This document shows positions 1 through 9,584 of a DNA stretch of 64,000 nt, piece after piece. The translations under genes were made by a program, and so were the position numbers. Source of the DNA: Oasisia sp. SBJ-2009 (Eukaryota; Annelida; Polychaeta; Sabellida; Siboglinidae); NCBI GenBank assembly GCA_964017155.1, contig OZ024854.1, positions 49,748,567-49,812,566 on the forward strand. Reading direction: 5' to 3'. The notes under the pieces were generated by a model. The model was not told the DNA's origin, did no database searches, and saw only the letters and a list, made by a program, of their open reading frames with translations. Within the stretch, counting starts at the first letter, position 1. Every line of letters starts with the position of its first letter.

Positions 1-74
1 TTTGAATATTGCAAAAAATGGTGGAAGCATCAAAATCTCAGGTTGCTTCCATCAAAATTCTGAAATAGTATGGC

Positions 75-268
75 ATGGAGGTCATCTGTGCCATACTTTT
101 GTCCAGCAATGAAAATGTATGGCCTTTTCTGACATTCACTACTAGCTCCTTTCTGATGTCCACACTCTTTACTCTGTCTCTCAATGTTACTCCTTTTATT
201 CTTCTCAACATCCTCATTTCTGTTTTCTCGAGAATCTGTTCCTCCTTCTTTCTAACTGTCCAGCATTG
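75..268 (-). mobile_element. Decayed LINE reverse-transcriptase C-terminal fragment
   Basis: Read on the minus strand from about 268 downward, one frame stays open for some 65 codons. It contains a WTVRKKEEQIL stretch followed by EMRMLRRIKGVTLRDRVKS. This matches the pattern 'E.W....E..L...EMRMLR...GVT..DR.RN' near the C terminus of the endonuclease/reverse transcriptase of many invertebrate LINEs. After about 30 residues the match fades, and no catalytic RT motif remains. It is a 5'-truncated, degenerate copy with no function of its own. The family assignment comes from memory of the motif, so it is moderately sure. Confidence 0.5.
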
Positions 269-487
269 TTAAAATAAATATTGGGAAACTGTTAACAAAC
301 TTTGACCTTACAAGTTTATTTTATATCTCCTTCTTCATCGTCTTATTAAGCGATCCCCCGCAGTGAGGATGTTCTTTCCCCTTGTTTGTTTGAAGATGGC
401 TTATTAGTCAGACCAATCTCCCACATCGAGAGCAAAACAATCAACGATGTGGCGAGAGTGTTTTCTGCAAATTTTCGGTAATATGAA
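269..487. other. Flank left of the LTR element, no gene seen
   Basis: AT-rich sequence with no convincing coding frame. It ends in TGAA immediately before the LTR. The right flank begins TAAA, so any 4-bp target duplication would be imperfect. Confidence 0.4.
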
Positions 488-543
488 TGTAACGCCCAGT
501 GTGGCGTATAATCACAACACTGGCATTTGATGGTTGCAGGTGG

Positions 544-549
544 TTTATT
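544..549 (-). terminator. Polyadenylation signal in the 3' LTR
   Basis: TTTATT on the plus strand reads AATAAA in element orientation, about 56 bases before the end of the LTR. This is where a retroelement transcript would be expected to end. The same hexamer occurs at 7595-7600 in the 5' LTR. Confidence 0.5.
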
Positions 550-847
550 GTAACATATTCCAGTCAGCGGCATACAAAACCCTGTGAACACACAGACAAA
601 TATAAGTATCCATTTGGATGATGATAATAAATCATGCCATTATAATATAGCACTAAAACCATAACATATCAATCAAACTCATATGCTGTCTGAAAGAAAC
701 ACTGCATAGCTTGCAGTCATTCAACTGATTACTGCATCAATAATATAGCTGTTATATAACAGTATAATTATGACATGATAATATAATATTTACAACATGA
801 TCGAAAGAACATGTACTGCTGGATAACAGTTGCTTCACACAAGTCAC

Positions 848-1037
848 CAAGACATTAACTATCACATACACAAACAGCTGTCCTGGCTAGTTCTGCTAGA
901 TAACAGTACACAGTTGCTTTACACAAATCTGTCATAACTGCAAGACATTAACTATCACATACATACACAAACAGCTGTCCTGGCTAGTTCTGCTGGATAA
1001 CAGTACACAGTTGCTTTACACAAATCTGTCATAACTG
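848..1037 (-). repeat. Tandem duplication inside the LTR (~95-bp unit, two copies)
   Basis: Units 848-940 and 941-1037 share the core 'CAAGACATTAACTATCACAT' and the sequence through AAATCTGTCATAACTG. The second copy has an extra CATA. A partial, more diverged third unit precedes them around 819-847. The same duplication lies at 7899-8088 in the other LTR, so it predates this insertion. Confidence 0.85.
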
Positions 1038-1998
1038 TCATAGACACAACCAGCTGTCACTGTTGACAAGATACAATTACCGAGGTCACGTGACTTAAAA
1101 TAACCATGCATGAATTACTCAGGCATAACATACAAACCATCTTTTTCTGGATTAACTAAAGTACAAACACAGCAAACACAATTCTGACTTAATTGCTATA
1201 AACACAGCATTAACGTAGAGATAATTGTCACAGTATTGTGTACACACCCCCAGACAGTCTTCATAGAATATCGCCGTTTACTTCTCATTTCCTACGACAC
1301 ACGAGACGGTCTGGCCAACGTTTCCTATCACACCACGGCAACAGCAGAAACACATTTATAATTCAACCTATACACTGGTGCATTAAGTAAATCAAATACA
1401 CATTATCCTATTATAATCATGCATGTCACAGAGTAAGGGAATTGACAGGTTATCATACACGATGGGCGATTCCTTATAAAGCTTACTGTCAACCATGCTC
1501 AACTATCACGCGCCATCTTTATTTCAAGTAGTAAACAATGTTTACTCATTTACTATTATTATAGTTTCTTTAAATATAACCATCACTGCCAGCTGCGTAG
1601 TGATGACAAATATGTACAATTATAGGGCAAAGTTATAGAACCCAGGTTATGTGCAATAACCATATATTTAACAGCATGAATGGAAGACGATAATTTGAAC
1701 TGGACATTTGAAGAAACGCACATGGCTTGTAAATTGTAAGAATGTTTTGATCCATTCAAAAGTACTCTGCATCCTCACTTTATCACCTCGATCTAGTCAG
1801 TGCTCAGTCTTACTGTTATGTACACACATTTAGTCATACAATTATGCTGTAGTATATGAGATTAATAAAGAAATACATTATTTACCAGTGATTGTTTCAA
1901 ATTAGTTTTCTCTCCAAATCGTTCCGTTCACTGTGACATCAATCCCTCTGGCGGGAACAAATGATAATCTACTACAGCGCCTCTAGCGACCATTTAAC

Positions 1999-2020
1999 TG
2001 TAACAGTTCCAACTGTTACA
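1999..2020. repeat. 22-bp palindrome at the outer LTR tip
   Basis: TGTAACAGTT, then CC, then AACTGTTACA: two perfectly complementary 10-bp arms. The copy at the extreme end of the element is 9050-9071. The arms begin with the TGTAAC terminus used by integrase, so each LTR carries two opposed copies of the terminal sequence at its U3 end. Confidence 0.85.
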
Positions 2021-2030
2021 CACTCCCCTG
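2021..2030 (-). promoter_or_regulatory. Polypurine tract (plus-strand primer site)
   Basis: In element orientation this reads CAGGGGAGTG immediately before the TGTAAC start of the 3' LTR, the expected place and composition for a plus-strand priming site. Only about 70 bases separate the pol stop from the LTR, leaving no room for an env gene. Confidence 0.7.
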
Positions 2031-2090
2031 CTGACTACTGACGTCCCGTCAGGTACATACATTTATATAAAAGACAGGAATTTGTTCAGT

Positions 2091-5000
2091 CTACTGCCGT
2101 TCACTATCATACAGCCGAGCTACGATCTGAGTCAGTAGCAGCTGTGCCCGACTAAGGTCAGCCACAATCTGTGGGTCTACCTGTGAGGGTACACATCCCA
2201 CCAGTCCACTCTGTACTATTGTGGCTGGCAAGTGATAGGGATTACTATGGACACCGGCACCAGTCCTTGATGAATGGCGGTGTTGAATAGTCGTAACGGC
2301 ATCCGGGTGCTCCCCTGCTTTGTCCGAAGCACAACGAATGGAGATATCCAACTCATCAGCTGATTCCCAGTCGTCTCCATGGTTGGCAGATTCATTCAGT
2401 TGAGATGTAGGTCTCTCATCAGACTGGAGCACCTGCGCGATATCTCCCATCAGTAGCAGTTCGTTTCGATGGACAGTCCTTGATGGTCCTTCTGCATCGA
2501 GCGGTTCGATTACATACACATGATCTTGTAGTCGGTCAATAACCTTATGCGGCATGTCATTGTATGCATCTTGGATCTTGTTACGACCTTTTACTCCTCG
2601 GTTTCTGGTGAACACTCGTGCGCCAATTGGTATGTCAGTCGGTCTGGCCTTGGTGTTACATGCTCTTGCTCGACGAAGCGCCTCCTTTTCCATCATGGCT
2701 CCTCCTGACCGGAATGCCTCTCTGAGTCTGTGATGATGACTTGTGACCCAGTCGTCAGTGGTGAAGTCACACTCCTCTTCCCCGACATCTAGCAAGTGGT
2801 CAATAGGCAGCCGTGGCTCGCGACCAAAGAAGAGGTAGTACGGAGAGTAGCCTGTGGACGAATGTGGCGTGCAGTTGTATGCATAGACCAACTCAGGCAA
2901 GTACTCTGGCCATCGCCTCTTTTTGTTGCACGACAATGTTCGTAGCCGATCATGTAGAGTGCGGTTAAACCGCTCACACTGTCCATTTCCTTCTGGGTGG
3001 TAGGGAGTAGTCCGGGTTTTCACTACTCCATAGAGTTTGCACAGTTCACTGATAACTGCACTCTCAAAGTTCCGGCCTTGATCACTGTGCAATCGTTCCG
3101 GAGCCCCATAACGAAAAAACCAGTGATTGACAAGTGTTCTCGCAACTGTATTGGCTGTTTGGTTCCGGGTTGGGACAGCTTGAGTTAGCTTGGTGAAGAC
3201 ATCAGTCAGCACCAGTACATTCTCCATACCATTGCTGGCTGTGTCAAGCAGTGTATAGTCCATGGCAAGAACTTCCAGGGGCCTCTTTGCAGTGAAACTC
3301 CCAATGGTTGGCCTCAGTTTCCTCCCCGGCTTTGCCAGCAGGCATCTCTTGCACGTCTTGCAGTATGTGTCCACATCTGCTGCCATACCAGGCCAGTAGC
3401 ACCTAGCACGTGTTAGAGCCAGTGTCTTCTCGGTGGCTTGGTGTCCCATCTGGTCATGGACAGCGTCCAACACCTGGGCTTTCAGGTTGTTTGGCAACAA
3501 AACCTGTTTCACGTGGTTGCCATGCATGAAAACCGTCCTATAAAGCACACCACTGGTGCTCGACAGTCTCTTCCAATCACGAAGTAACTTGCGGGTCGGC
3601 CTGTCTTCCTTCATGAGCTGTCGTGTTGTTGGCATCTTGCCTGTGTCCCAGAACAACCAAACACGACCAATGTGTGGATCTGCTCTCTGCCACTGTGTCA
3701 TGTCCTCCTTGGGGAATGTGGGAAACGTGAACGTTGCTGTAGCTGACAATCCAGCCTGTACCTCCTCCACTTCAGCTGCCTTCATCTGTCCCCATATACA
3801 TGACTTCAGTGGTTCTGGCATGACAGTAGATTCCAGAGTTGTACCAAATGTGGCCGCAACTGTTTCCATGCTGCTCTCGAATCGCTTTGGCTCAGGTTCA
3901 CATAGATCTTGAGGCTTCCTGCTGAGTGCATCAGCATTGCCATTGTGTTTTCCGGATCGGTAGCTTATCGTGAAATTGAACAGGGCTAACTCTGCAACCC
4001 ATCGCATCTCCGTAGCCCCCAGTTTGACGGTACTCTGGATATAGCTGAGGGGGTTGTTGTCGGTGAAAACAGTGAAGTCAGCACCTATCAGCATGTCTCG
4101 AAACTTGACAGTAACAGCCCAGAACAAAGCTAGCAGCTCCAGCTTCATGCTGCTGTAGTTGTCCATGTTCTTTTCGCTCTCGCGAAGCCCACGACTGGCA
4201 TAGCTCAGAACCACAATTCCATTCTCTTGACGTTGTGATAGTACAGCACCCAAACCTTTCAAGCTAGCGTCGGTTTCCAGAATGAAAGGTTTAGTGAAGT
4301 CAGGGTAACCTAACACTGGTGCAGTTACCAGTCGCTGCTTCAGTTCATTGAAGGCAATGTCACATGATTCATTCCAGCATTCGGCAAATGGTGGTGTACT
4401 CTTGTTCTTCTTGCATCTCTTTTTACTTGTTCCACCCAAGAGTGCATGTAATGGTGTGGCTATCTTGGCAAAACCTGGTACAAATCTTCTATAGTAGCTT
4501 GCCAGGCCTAGGAACTGTCTCAGCTCCGTCTCACTTTGTGGGGTTGTCCACTTATCCACTGTCCTTGTCTTCTCTGGGTCAGGTGACACGCCATCCTCAG
4601 CGACCATGTGACCAAGGTATCTCAACCGCTGGTGGAAGAGTTGACACTTTTCAGGCTTCACTTTGAGATTGTATCTAGCCAGACGGGACAGAACCATGTC
4701 CAGTCGTTCGATGGTTTCTTCAAAAGTCCGACCGAATATCAGGATGTCATCCAGATAGATGAGTAGAGTCTGGAAGTTCTGGTCACCAAACACAGAGTCC
4801 ATCAAACGCATAAAGGTGGCTGGTGCGTTGCACAATCCGAATGGCATTCGTGTGTACTCGTAGAGGCCTCCAGTACCAACCCGGAATGCTGTCTTCTCAA
4901 CATCTTCGGGTGCCATCGGAATCTGGTTAAAACCGTGGGCTAAGTCCAAGCTAACAAAGTACTTAGACCCTTTCATCACTTCAAGTGCCTCTTCTATCCT

Positions 5001-6350
5001 TGGTAGCGGGTATGCGTCCTTGTGTGTTCGAGCGTTCAGTGCTCGATAGTCGACACACAGTCGCAGGGTCCCATCCTTCTTCCGTACCAGAACAACAGGT
5101 GCTGCATACGGACTTGATGAAGGCCGGATGACACCATTATCCAGGGATTTCTCCAGATACTCTCGCACCTCCCCCCAGTGGTTTGGTGGAATCTTTCGGT
5201 GGGGGACTTTGATGGGGACATCGTTTGTGGTACGTATCCTGTGTTCCACCCGATCACAGTATCCAAGGTCGTCCTCGTTTCGGCTGAAAATCCCACAGTG
5301 CTTTGATATCAGTCTTCTGACACAGCTTTGCTGCTCCTCGTTGATGTCACTAATGTCCATTCTCGTCAACAAATCAGACACAACATCATCTGTGCTGTCG
5401 TTGTGCGTAATCTCTTCCATGCGAATCTCATTTGCGCTTGGGAAGTGCAGTTCTATCCTCGGTTCAAGTTCTACGGTCTCCAGTTTCCCTATAGTCATCT
5501 TCGGATGCAGGTAGATGTCCCGGTCGCTGAAGTTGGCAATCTGCACAGGTATGGTACCAGTGTCATCAACCTTAACGCAGGTGCGACCAACTGCCAATCC
5601 CTGTTGTAGTGACGTAGGATCAATGCATTCTACCAGAGCGTGAAACTCCTGGTTGACGACTGCGGGTTGTGTGGATCCCTGAATCACTCGCAGGGAATGT
5701 GCTGGTACTAACTGTGGTTTCTTGCCAGCAACACGCACTCTGCCACTCACATCTGACCTGTCTACCCTGATTTCGCTGTACAGTGCGAGCACGTGTGCCC
5801 AAGCATGTGCCCCAGCTGCCTCCAGCTCCTGCAAGTAGTCTTCCCTATTTCTTGATAGTTCTTCTCTGACGTCCCGGAAGATGTTGCTACCGATGACGCC
5901 TGGAACCAGCTTCTTCCTTTGCAGCAGTGGCGTTCCAACTGGGTCTTGGACAATCAGGAAGCCCATATTCTCAAAGGAATGTCCCATGATCTGAAGGGGT
6001 AACTCAATATATCCAACATAAGGTATATCAAGGCCTTGTGCTGCAGATATCCTGATCAGCTTTGAAACATCCCTGACATGTCCTCCGTTCTCAGCCAGAT
6101 GTTTCCGGTAAAAGGACTCTGTGATGGTCGACACTTGAGCTCCAGTGTCCAACAAGCACTGCATCTTGATAGGCCCAATCTCCACACAGGCCTCTGGACA
6201 CTTTCCTACAGCTCTCTGGAAGGTGGTAGCATGTCCCGTCGTGTGGCCTACGACGACGGGTTTGGACGAAAATCCAATTGCCTCCTTGGTGGAACCCTTC
6301 CTCGCGGGCAGTCGCGTCGCAAGTGGTCGGTTGACCCACACGCCCAACAC
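2091..6350 (-). CDS. pol: Pol polyprotein: protease, reverse transcriptase, RNase H, integrase
   Basis: This 1,419-codon frame encodes the enzymes that copy the element RNA and insert the DNA. Residue positions count from the GTG at 6350. The aspartic protease has LDTGAQVS (active D68). Reverse transcriptase has the FVSLDL motif near 465-470 and the catalytic YLDD at 532-535. RNase H has D693, E738 and D764. Integrase has a zinc site of H965, H970, C997 and C1000, then D1031, D1090 and E1126 with 35 residues between the last two (DD35E). The C-terminal part lacks a recognisable chromodomain. There is no ATG: the frame opens after a TGA at 6360-6362 and overlaps the end of gag by about 110 bases in the -1 frame. 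It is therefore probably made as a Gag-Pol fusion by frameshifting. No broken catalytic motif was found. Confidence 0.95.
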   Translation of the reverse strand: MLGVWVNRPLATRLPARKGSTKEAIGFSSKPVVVGHTTGHATTFQRAVGKCPEACVEIGPIKMQCLLDTGAQVSTITESFYRKHLAENGGHVRDVSKLIRISAAQGLDIPYVGYIELPLQIMGHSFENMGFLIVQDPVGTPLLQRKKLVPGVIGSNIFRDVREELSRNREDYLQELEAAGAHAWAHVLALYSEIRVDRSDVSGRVRVAGKKPQLVPAHSLRVIQGSTQPAVVNQEFHALVECIDPTSLQQGLAVGRTCVKVDDTGTIPVQIANFSDRDIYLHPKMTIGKLETVELEPRIELHFPSANEIRMEEITHNDSTDDVVSDLLTRMDISDINEEQQSCVRRLISKHCGIFSRNEDDLGYCDRVEHRIRTTNDVPIKVPHRKIPPNHWGEVREYLEKSLDNGVIRPSSSPYAAPVVLVRKKDGTLRLCVDYRALNARTHKDAYPLPRIEEALEVMKGSKYFVSLDLAHGFNQIPMAPEDVEKTAFRVGTGGLYEYTRMPFGLCNAPATFMRLMDSVFGDQNFQTLLIYLDDILIFGRTFEETIERLDMVLSRLARYNLKVKPEKCQLFHQRLRYLGHMVAEDGVSPDPEKTRTVDKWTTPQSETELRQFLGLASYYRRFVPGFAKIATPLHALLGGTSKKRCKKNKSTPPFAECWNESCDIAFNELKQRLVTAPVLGYPDFTKPFILETDASLKGLGAVLSQRQENGIVVLSYASRGLRESEKNMDNYSSMKLELLALFWAVTVKFRDMLIGADFTVFTDNNPLSYIQSTVKLGATEMRWVAELALFNFTISYRSGKHNGNADALSRKPQDLCEPEPKRFESSMETVAATFGTTLESTVMPEPLKSCIWGQMKAAEVEEVQAGLSATATFTFPTFPKEDMTQWQRADPHIGRVWLFWDTGKMPTTRQLMKEDRPTRKLLRDWKRLSSTSGVLYRTVFMHGNHVKQVLLPNNLKAQVLDAVHDQMGHQATEKTLALTRARCYWPGMAADVDTYCKTCKRCLLAKPGRKLRPTIGSFTAKRPLEVLAMDYTLLDTASNGMENVLVLTDVFTKLTQAVPTRNQTANTVARTLVNHWFFRYGAPERLHSDQGRNFESAVISELCKLYGVVKTRTTPYHPEGNGQCERFNRTLHDRLRTLSCNKKRRWPEYLPELVYAYNCTPHSSTGYSPYYLFFGREPRLPIDHLLDVGEEECDFTTDDWVTSHHHRLREAFRSGGAMMEKEALRRARACNTKARPTDIPIGARVFTRNRGVKGRNKIQDAYNDMPHKVIDRLQDHVYVIEPLDAEGPSRTVHRNELLLMGDIAQVLQSDERPTSQLNESANHGDDWESADELDISIRCASDKAGEHPDAVTTIQHRHSSRTGAGVHSNPYHLPATIVQSGLVGCVPSQVDPQIVADLSRAQLLLTQIVARLYDSERQ

Positions 6351-7267
6351 TGCCTGGGTTCATCTGGTCTCTGTCGCCGGTCTCGCCCTTGCAGTGACTC
6401 CACAGCAGCAGCCAAATCGTCAATCTGCTTCTTCTGGGCCTGCATCATAATTTCCTGCCGCTTCAGGAATTCTGTGATGCCATCTGGCATTACAGCTGCT
6501 TCCTGGCTGCAGACTTTGACAACAGCAGGCTGGTCACCACCTGCCCAGTCCACAACTCGGTCCCGGAGTGAGAAGAAATCCAAATGGGGCGCATCATGAA
6601 TCAGTCTCCGGATTTCCCTGGCAACACTGCAGTCGGTCACAGCTGCTGCTAGTCTCTCCTTGAGGGTCTGGTCTCTCCGCGACTCATATGCCGGATCTTT
6701 TTCGATGATCCGCGCATACAGCTCCACTAACTTCAGCGAGCAATCCACTAAACTCTCTCCTCGAGTCTGACGGCACTGGTAGAGGCGTTCCTGCAACGTT
6801 GCCAAATCACTGCCATCACCAAAGGTTTGTAGCAGTGCCCTGAACACTGCCTCAGGATCGTCCCGTATTCCTCTTCCAGAAATCTCCACACGTGCCTTGC
6901 CCTTGAGGTGCTCCATGATGAGGGCGCAAGCTGCCATCTTCGACATCTGATTGCCAGCCAGATGGTAGCGCATGTCAGCTACCCACTCTGCAACGTCTGG
7001 GTCACCTGTCCTCTCTGGACGCCCACGCAACCTCTCAAACCTACGTGCTTGCGTAACGACAACTGACTGCTGGGTGTCGATTCCAGCCCTCGAACTCCCC
7101 GACACGGAGGGTTCAGTTGGGAGTGTCACCATTTCACCCCGCAGTCTACCCGCCTCCTCTCTGGCCAATTCAGCTTCCCGCTGTGCCAAAGCAGTCTTTT
7201 CCTGCTCAGCCTTTAACATGGCATGCATGGCTTCCATTTGCGCCCGAATATCATCAATAGTTGCCAT
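6248..7267 (-). CDS. gag: Gag (capsid/nucleocapsid) with CCHC zinc knuckle
   Basis: This 339-residue frame starts at the ATG at 7265-7267; an upstream GTG in the same frame is ignored. Residues 1-50 are rich in A, E, K, L and R and look like a coiled coil. The middle, from roughly residue 75 on, resembles the capsid region of Ty3/gypsy and PNMA-type Gag proteins, with RRFERLRGRP and FGDGSDLATLQERL. A C-X2-C-X4-H-X4-C knuckle lies at C307, C310, H315 and C320, inside a basic segment that would bind the element RNA. Gag would assemble the virus-like particle in the cytoplasm. It stops about 100 bases into the pol frame. A TTTT run at 6269-6272 is one possible slip point, but it does not form a classic slippery heptamer. 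Confidence 0.9.
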   Translation of the reverse strand: MATIDDIRAQMEAMHAMLKAEQEKTALAQREAELAREEAGRLRGEMVTLPTEPSVSGSSRAGIDTQQSVVVTQARRFERLRGRPERTGDPDVAEWVADMRYHLAGNQMSKMAACALIMEHLKGKARVEISGRGIRDDPEAVFRALLQTFGDGSDLATLQERLYQCRQTRGESLVDCSLKLVELYARIIEKDPAYESRRDQTLKERLAAAVTDCSVAREIRRLIHDAPHLDFFSLRDRVVDWAGGDQPAVVKVCSQEAAVMPDGITEFLKRQEIMMQAQKKQIDDLAAAVESLQGRDRRQRPDEPRQCWACGSTDHLRRDCPRGRVPPRRQLDFRPNPSS

Positions 7268-7355
7268 AGCTAAGCACACAAACTACAAATACCCCAATGG
7301 ACATATACACATAAACCAATATATAAACACAAACAGTCTAACACAACTGTTCAAC

Positions 7356-7467
7356 AATCTTCGCAATTGCCAGTCCTCATGATCACTAGTCCTCACGATC
7401 AACAGTTCTCATGATAAACAATCTTCACGACTGACAGCCCTCGCGATCATCGGTCTTCGTGTTCGGC
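7356..7467 (-). repeat. Seven-copy 16-bp tandem array in the retroelement leader
   Basis: Seven consecutive 16-bp units start at 7356, 7372, 7388, 7404, 7420, 7436 and 7452. On the plus strand they read near AGTCCTCACGATCAAC, with cores TCATGA, TCACGA or TCGCGA. The units are diverged but keep exact 16-bp phase. The array lies in the transcribed leader between the primer-binding site and the gag ATG, where packaging, dimerisation and translation signals of LTR elements usually sit. Confidence 0.8.
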
Positions 7468-7517
7468 TCAAACCACTGTCCTGGGGGGTTGAAACCAATG
7501 CTGTCTGATGCAAACCA

Positions 7518-7535
7518 ACCCTGCTCGCAGCGCCA
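7518..7535 (-). promoter_or_regulatory. Primer-binding site, probably tRNA-Ser
   Basis: Three bases inside the 5' LTR the element reads TGGCGCTGCGAGCAGGGT. TGG pairs with the CCA end of a tRNA. The rest is close to the complement of animal tRNA-Ser 3' ends, which often finish in a CCTGCTC...GCGCCA pattern. The match to serine is from memory and may have one mismatch. It is not complementary to the tRNA-Phe gene at 9585-9657. Confidence 0.6.
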
Positions 7536-7538
7536 GAA

Positions 7539-9071
7539 TGTAACGCCCAGTGTGGCGTATAATCACAACACTGGCATTTGATGGTTGCAGGTGGTTTATT
7601 GTAACATATTCCAGTCAGCGGCATACAAAACCCTGTGAACACACAGACAAATATAAGTATCCATTTGGATGATGATAATAAATCATGCCATTATAATATA
7701 GCACTAAAACCATAACATATCAATCAAACTCATATGCTGTCTGAAAGAAACACTGCATAGCTTGCAGTCATTCAACTGATTACTGCATCAATAATATAGC
7801 TGTTATATAACAGTATAATTATGACATGATAATATAATATTTACAACATGATCGAAAGAACATGTACTGCTGGATAACAGTTGCTTCACACAAGTCACCA
7901 AGACATTAACTATCACATACACAAACAGCTGTCCTGGCTAGTTCTGCTAGATAACAGTACACAGTTGCTTTACACAAATCTGTCATAACTGCAAGACATT
8001 AACTATCACATACATACACAAACAGCTGTCCTGGCTAGTTCTGCTGGATAACAGTACACAGTTGCTTTACACAAATCTGTCATAACTGTCATAGACACAA
8101 CCAGCTGTCACTGTTGACAAGATACAATTACCGAGGTCACGTGACTTAAAATAACCATGCATGAATTACTCAGGCATAACATACAAACCATCTTTTTCTG
8201 GATTAACTAAAGTACAAACACAGCAAACACAATTCTGACTTAATTGCTATAAACACAGCATTAACGTAGAGATAATTGTCACAGTATTGTGTACACACCC
8301 CCAGACAGTCTTCATAGAATATCGCCGTTTACTTCTCATTTCCTACGACACACGAGACGGTCTGGCCAACGTTTCCTATCACACCACGGCAACAGCAGAA
8401 ACACATTTATAATTCAACCTATACACTGGTGCATTAAGTAAATCAAATACACATTATCCTATTATAATCATGCATGTCACAGAGTAAGGGAATTGACAGG
8501 TTATCATACACGATGGGCGATTCCTTATAAAGCTTACTGTCAACCATGCTCAACTATCACGCGCCATCTTTATTTCAAGTAGTAAACAATGTTTACTCAT
8601 TTACTATTATTATAGTTTCTTTAAATATAACCATCACTGCCAGCTGCGTAGTGATGACAAATATGTACAATTATAGGGCAAAGTTATAGAACCCAGGTTA
8701 TGTGCAATAACCATATATTTAACAGCATGAATGGAAGACGATAATTTGAACTGGACATTTGAAGAAACGCACATGGCTTGTAAATTGTAAGAATGTTTTG
8801 ATCCATTCAAAAGTACTCTGCATCCTCACTTTATCACCTCGATCTAGTCAGTGCTCAGTCTTACTGTTATGTACACACATTTAGTCATACAATTATGCTG
8901 TAGTATATGAGATTAATAAAGAAATACATTATTTACCAGTGATTGTTTCAAATTAGTTTTCTCTCCAAATCGTTCCGTTCACTGTGACATCAATCCCTCT
9001 GGCGGGAACAAATGATAATCTACTACAGCGCCTCTAGCGACCATTTAACTGTAACAGTTCCAACTGTTACA
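7539..9071 (-). repeat. 5' LTR of the Ty3/gypsy element
   Basis: This is the promoter-bearing copy of the 1,533-bp repeat. In element orientation a TATA-like CTTTATAAGG lies at 8523-8532, about 540 bases into the LTR, and could direct transcription. An AATAAA at 7595-7600 lies downstream. If both are used, the R region would be unusually long; the start site is not determined. The ~95-bp tandem duplication lies at 7899-8088 and the tip palindrome at 9050-9071. Confidence 0.95.
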
Positions 9072-9551
9072 TAAACATTTGCTAAACCTTTATAGTTCGA
9101 CACTTCCACAGTCAGCGCGACGACCCCTGGCTGTCTCACGAGGATGGATTGGTGTAGTAATGAGAAACGATCGAAGTAATGACGTCATCGTTTTGTAACC
9201 ATTTTATCTGCGTTGGGAAAAACAAAGAACATGTTTCACGTCTTAGACAGGATGTTGCGTGGGAAAGATTGAACGTTTAGGACGCAGACTACCTACAGGC
9301 CTACGGTTAATAGGTGCATCTGTTTAATTTCAGTATGATTTATTCGCCATTGTCCGTTGGGGATTACCAAAACATAATGATAATATCCAATGCAACAAAT
9401 TTGACAGAATTATTGCATTCATAGCAGCCTCGGAGAGTAATCACTACAAAACATGTTTGATTCTTATTGGTTATATTGAATGACACCTATTTTGTAATAT
9501 TCCGCGTTTTCGCATGTTTCGTATGCTTTCACGTAATAAATACAATTTAAT
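9072..9551. other. Right flank of the LTR element, no gene seen
   Basis: Unique-looking AT-rich sequence between the element and the tRNA gene. I see no coding frame or repeat in it. Confidence 0.4.
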
Positions 9552-9556
9552 AAAAA
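9552..9556 (-). terminator. RNA polymerase III terminator of tRNA-Phe
   Basis: Five A's on the plus strand read TTTTT 28 bases beyond the 3' end of the tRNA gene. That is the usual distance and form for a Pol III stop. Confidence 0.7.
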
Positions 9557-9584
9557 CGTTCGTCGGCCGCCAGGAACTCGGCGT

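Larger units (their letters stand above)
488..2020 (-). repeat. 3' LTR of the Ty3/gypsy element
   Basis: Direct repeat of 7539-9071. Both ends align at the same offset, so there is no net length difference, and reading along the two copies showed no base change. The outer end carries a near-perfect palindrome (1999-2020). The other end carries a short inverted repeat, CCAGTGT (496-502) and ACACTGG (517-523), which could fold as a hairpin close to the U5 end. At 1.5 kb the LTR is long for a gypsy element. Confidence 0.95.
488..9071 (-). mobile_element. Full-length Ty3/gypsy LTR retrotransposon
   Basis: An 8,584-bp element lies on the minus strand. It has two 1,533-bp LTRs at a constant offset of 7,051 bases, both starting TGTAAC and ending GTTACA. 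In element order it contains the 5' LTR (9071-7539), primer-binding site, leader with a tandem array, gag, pol in the -1 frame, polypurine tract and 3' LTR (2020-488). The pol order is protease, reverse transcriptase, RNase H, integrase, which is the Ty3/gypsy (Metaviridae) order rather than Ty1/copia. No env-like frame follows pol, and no chromodomain is visible. All catalytic residues checked are present and no internal stop was seen, so the copy looks recent and possibly autonomous. A matching target-site duplication is not clear (TGAA against TAAA). Confidence 0.95.

Noticed and set aside
346..591. Repeated small frame MFTGFCMPLTG in both LTRs
   Set aside because: Appears twice only because the LTRs are identical; it differs after the LTR edge and has no known domain.
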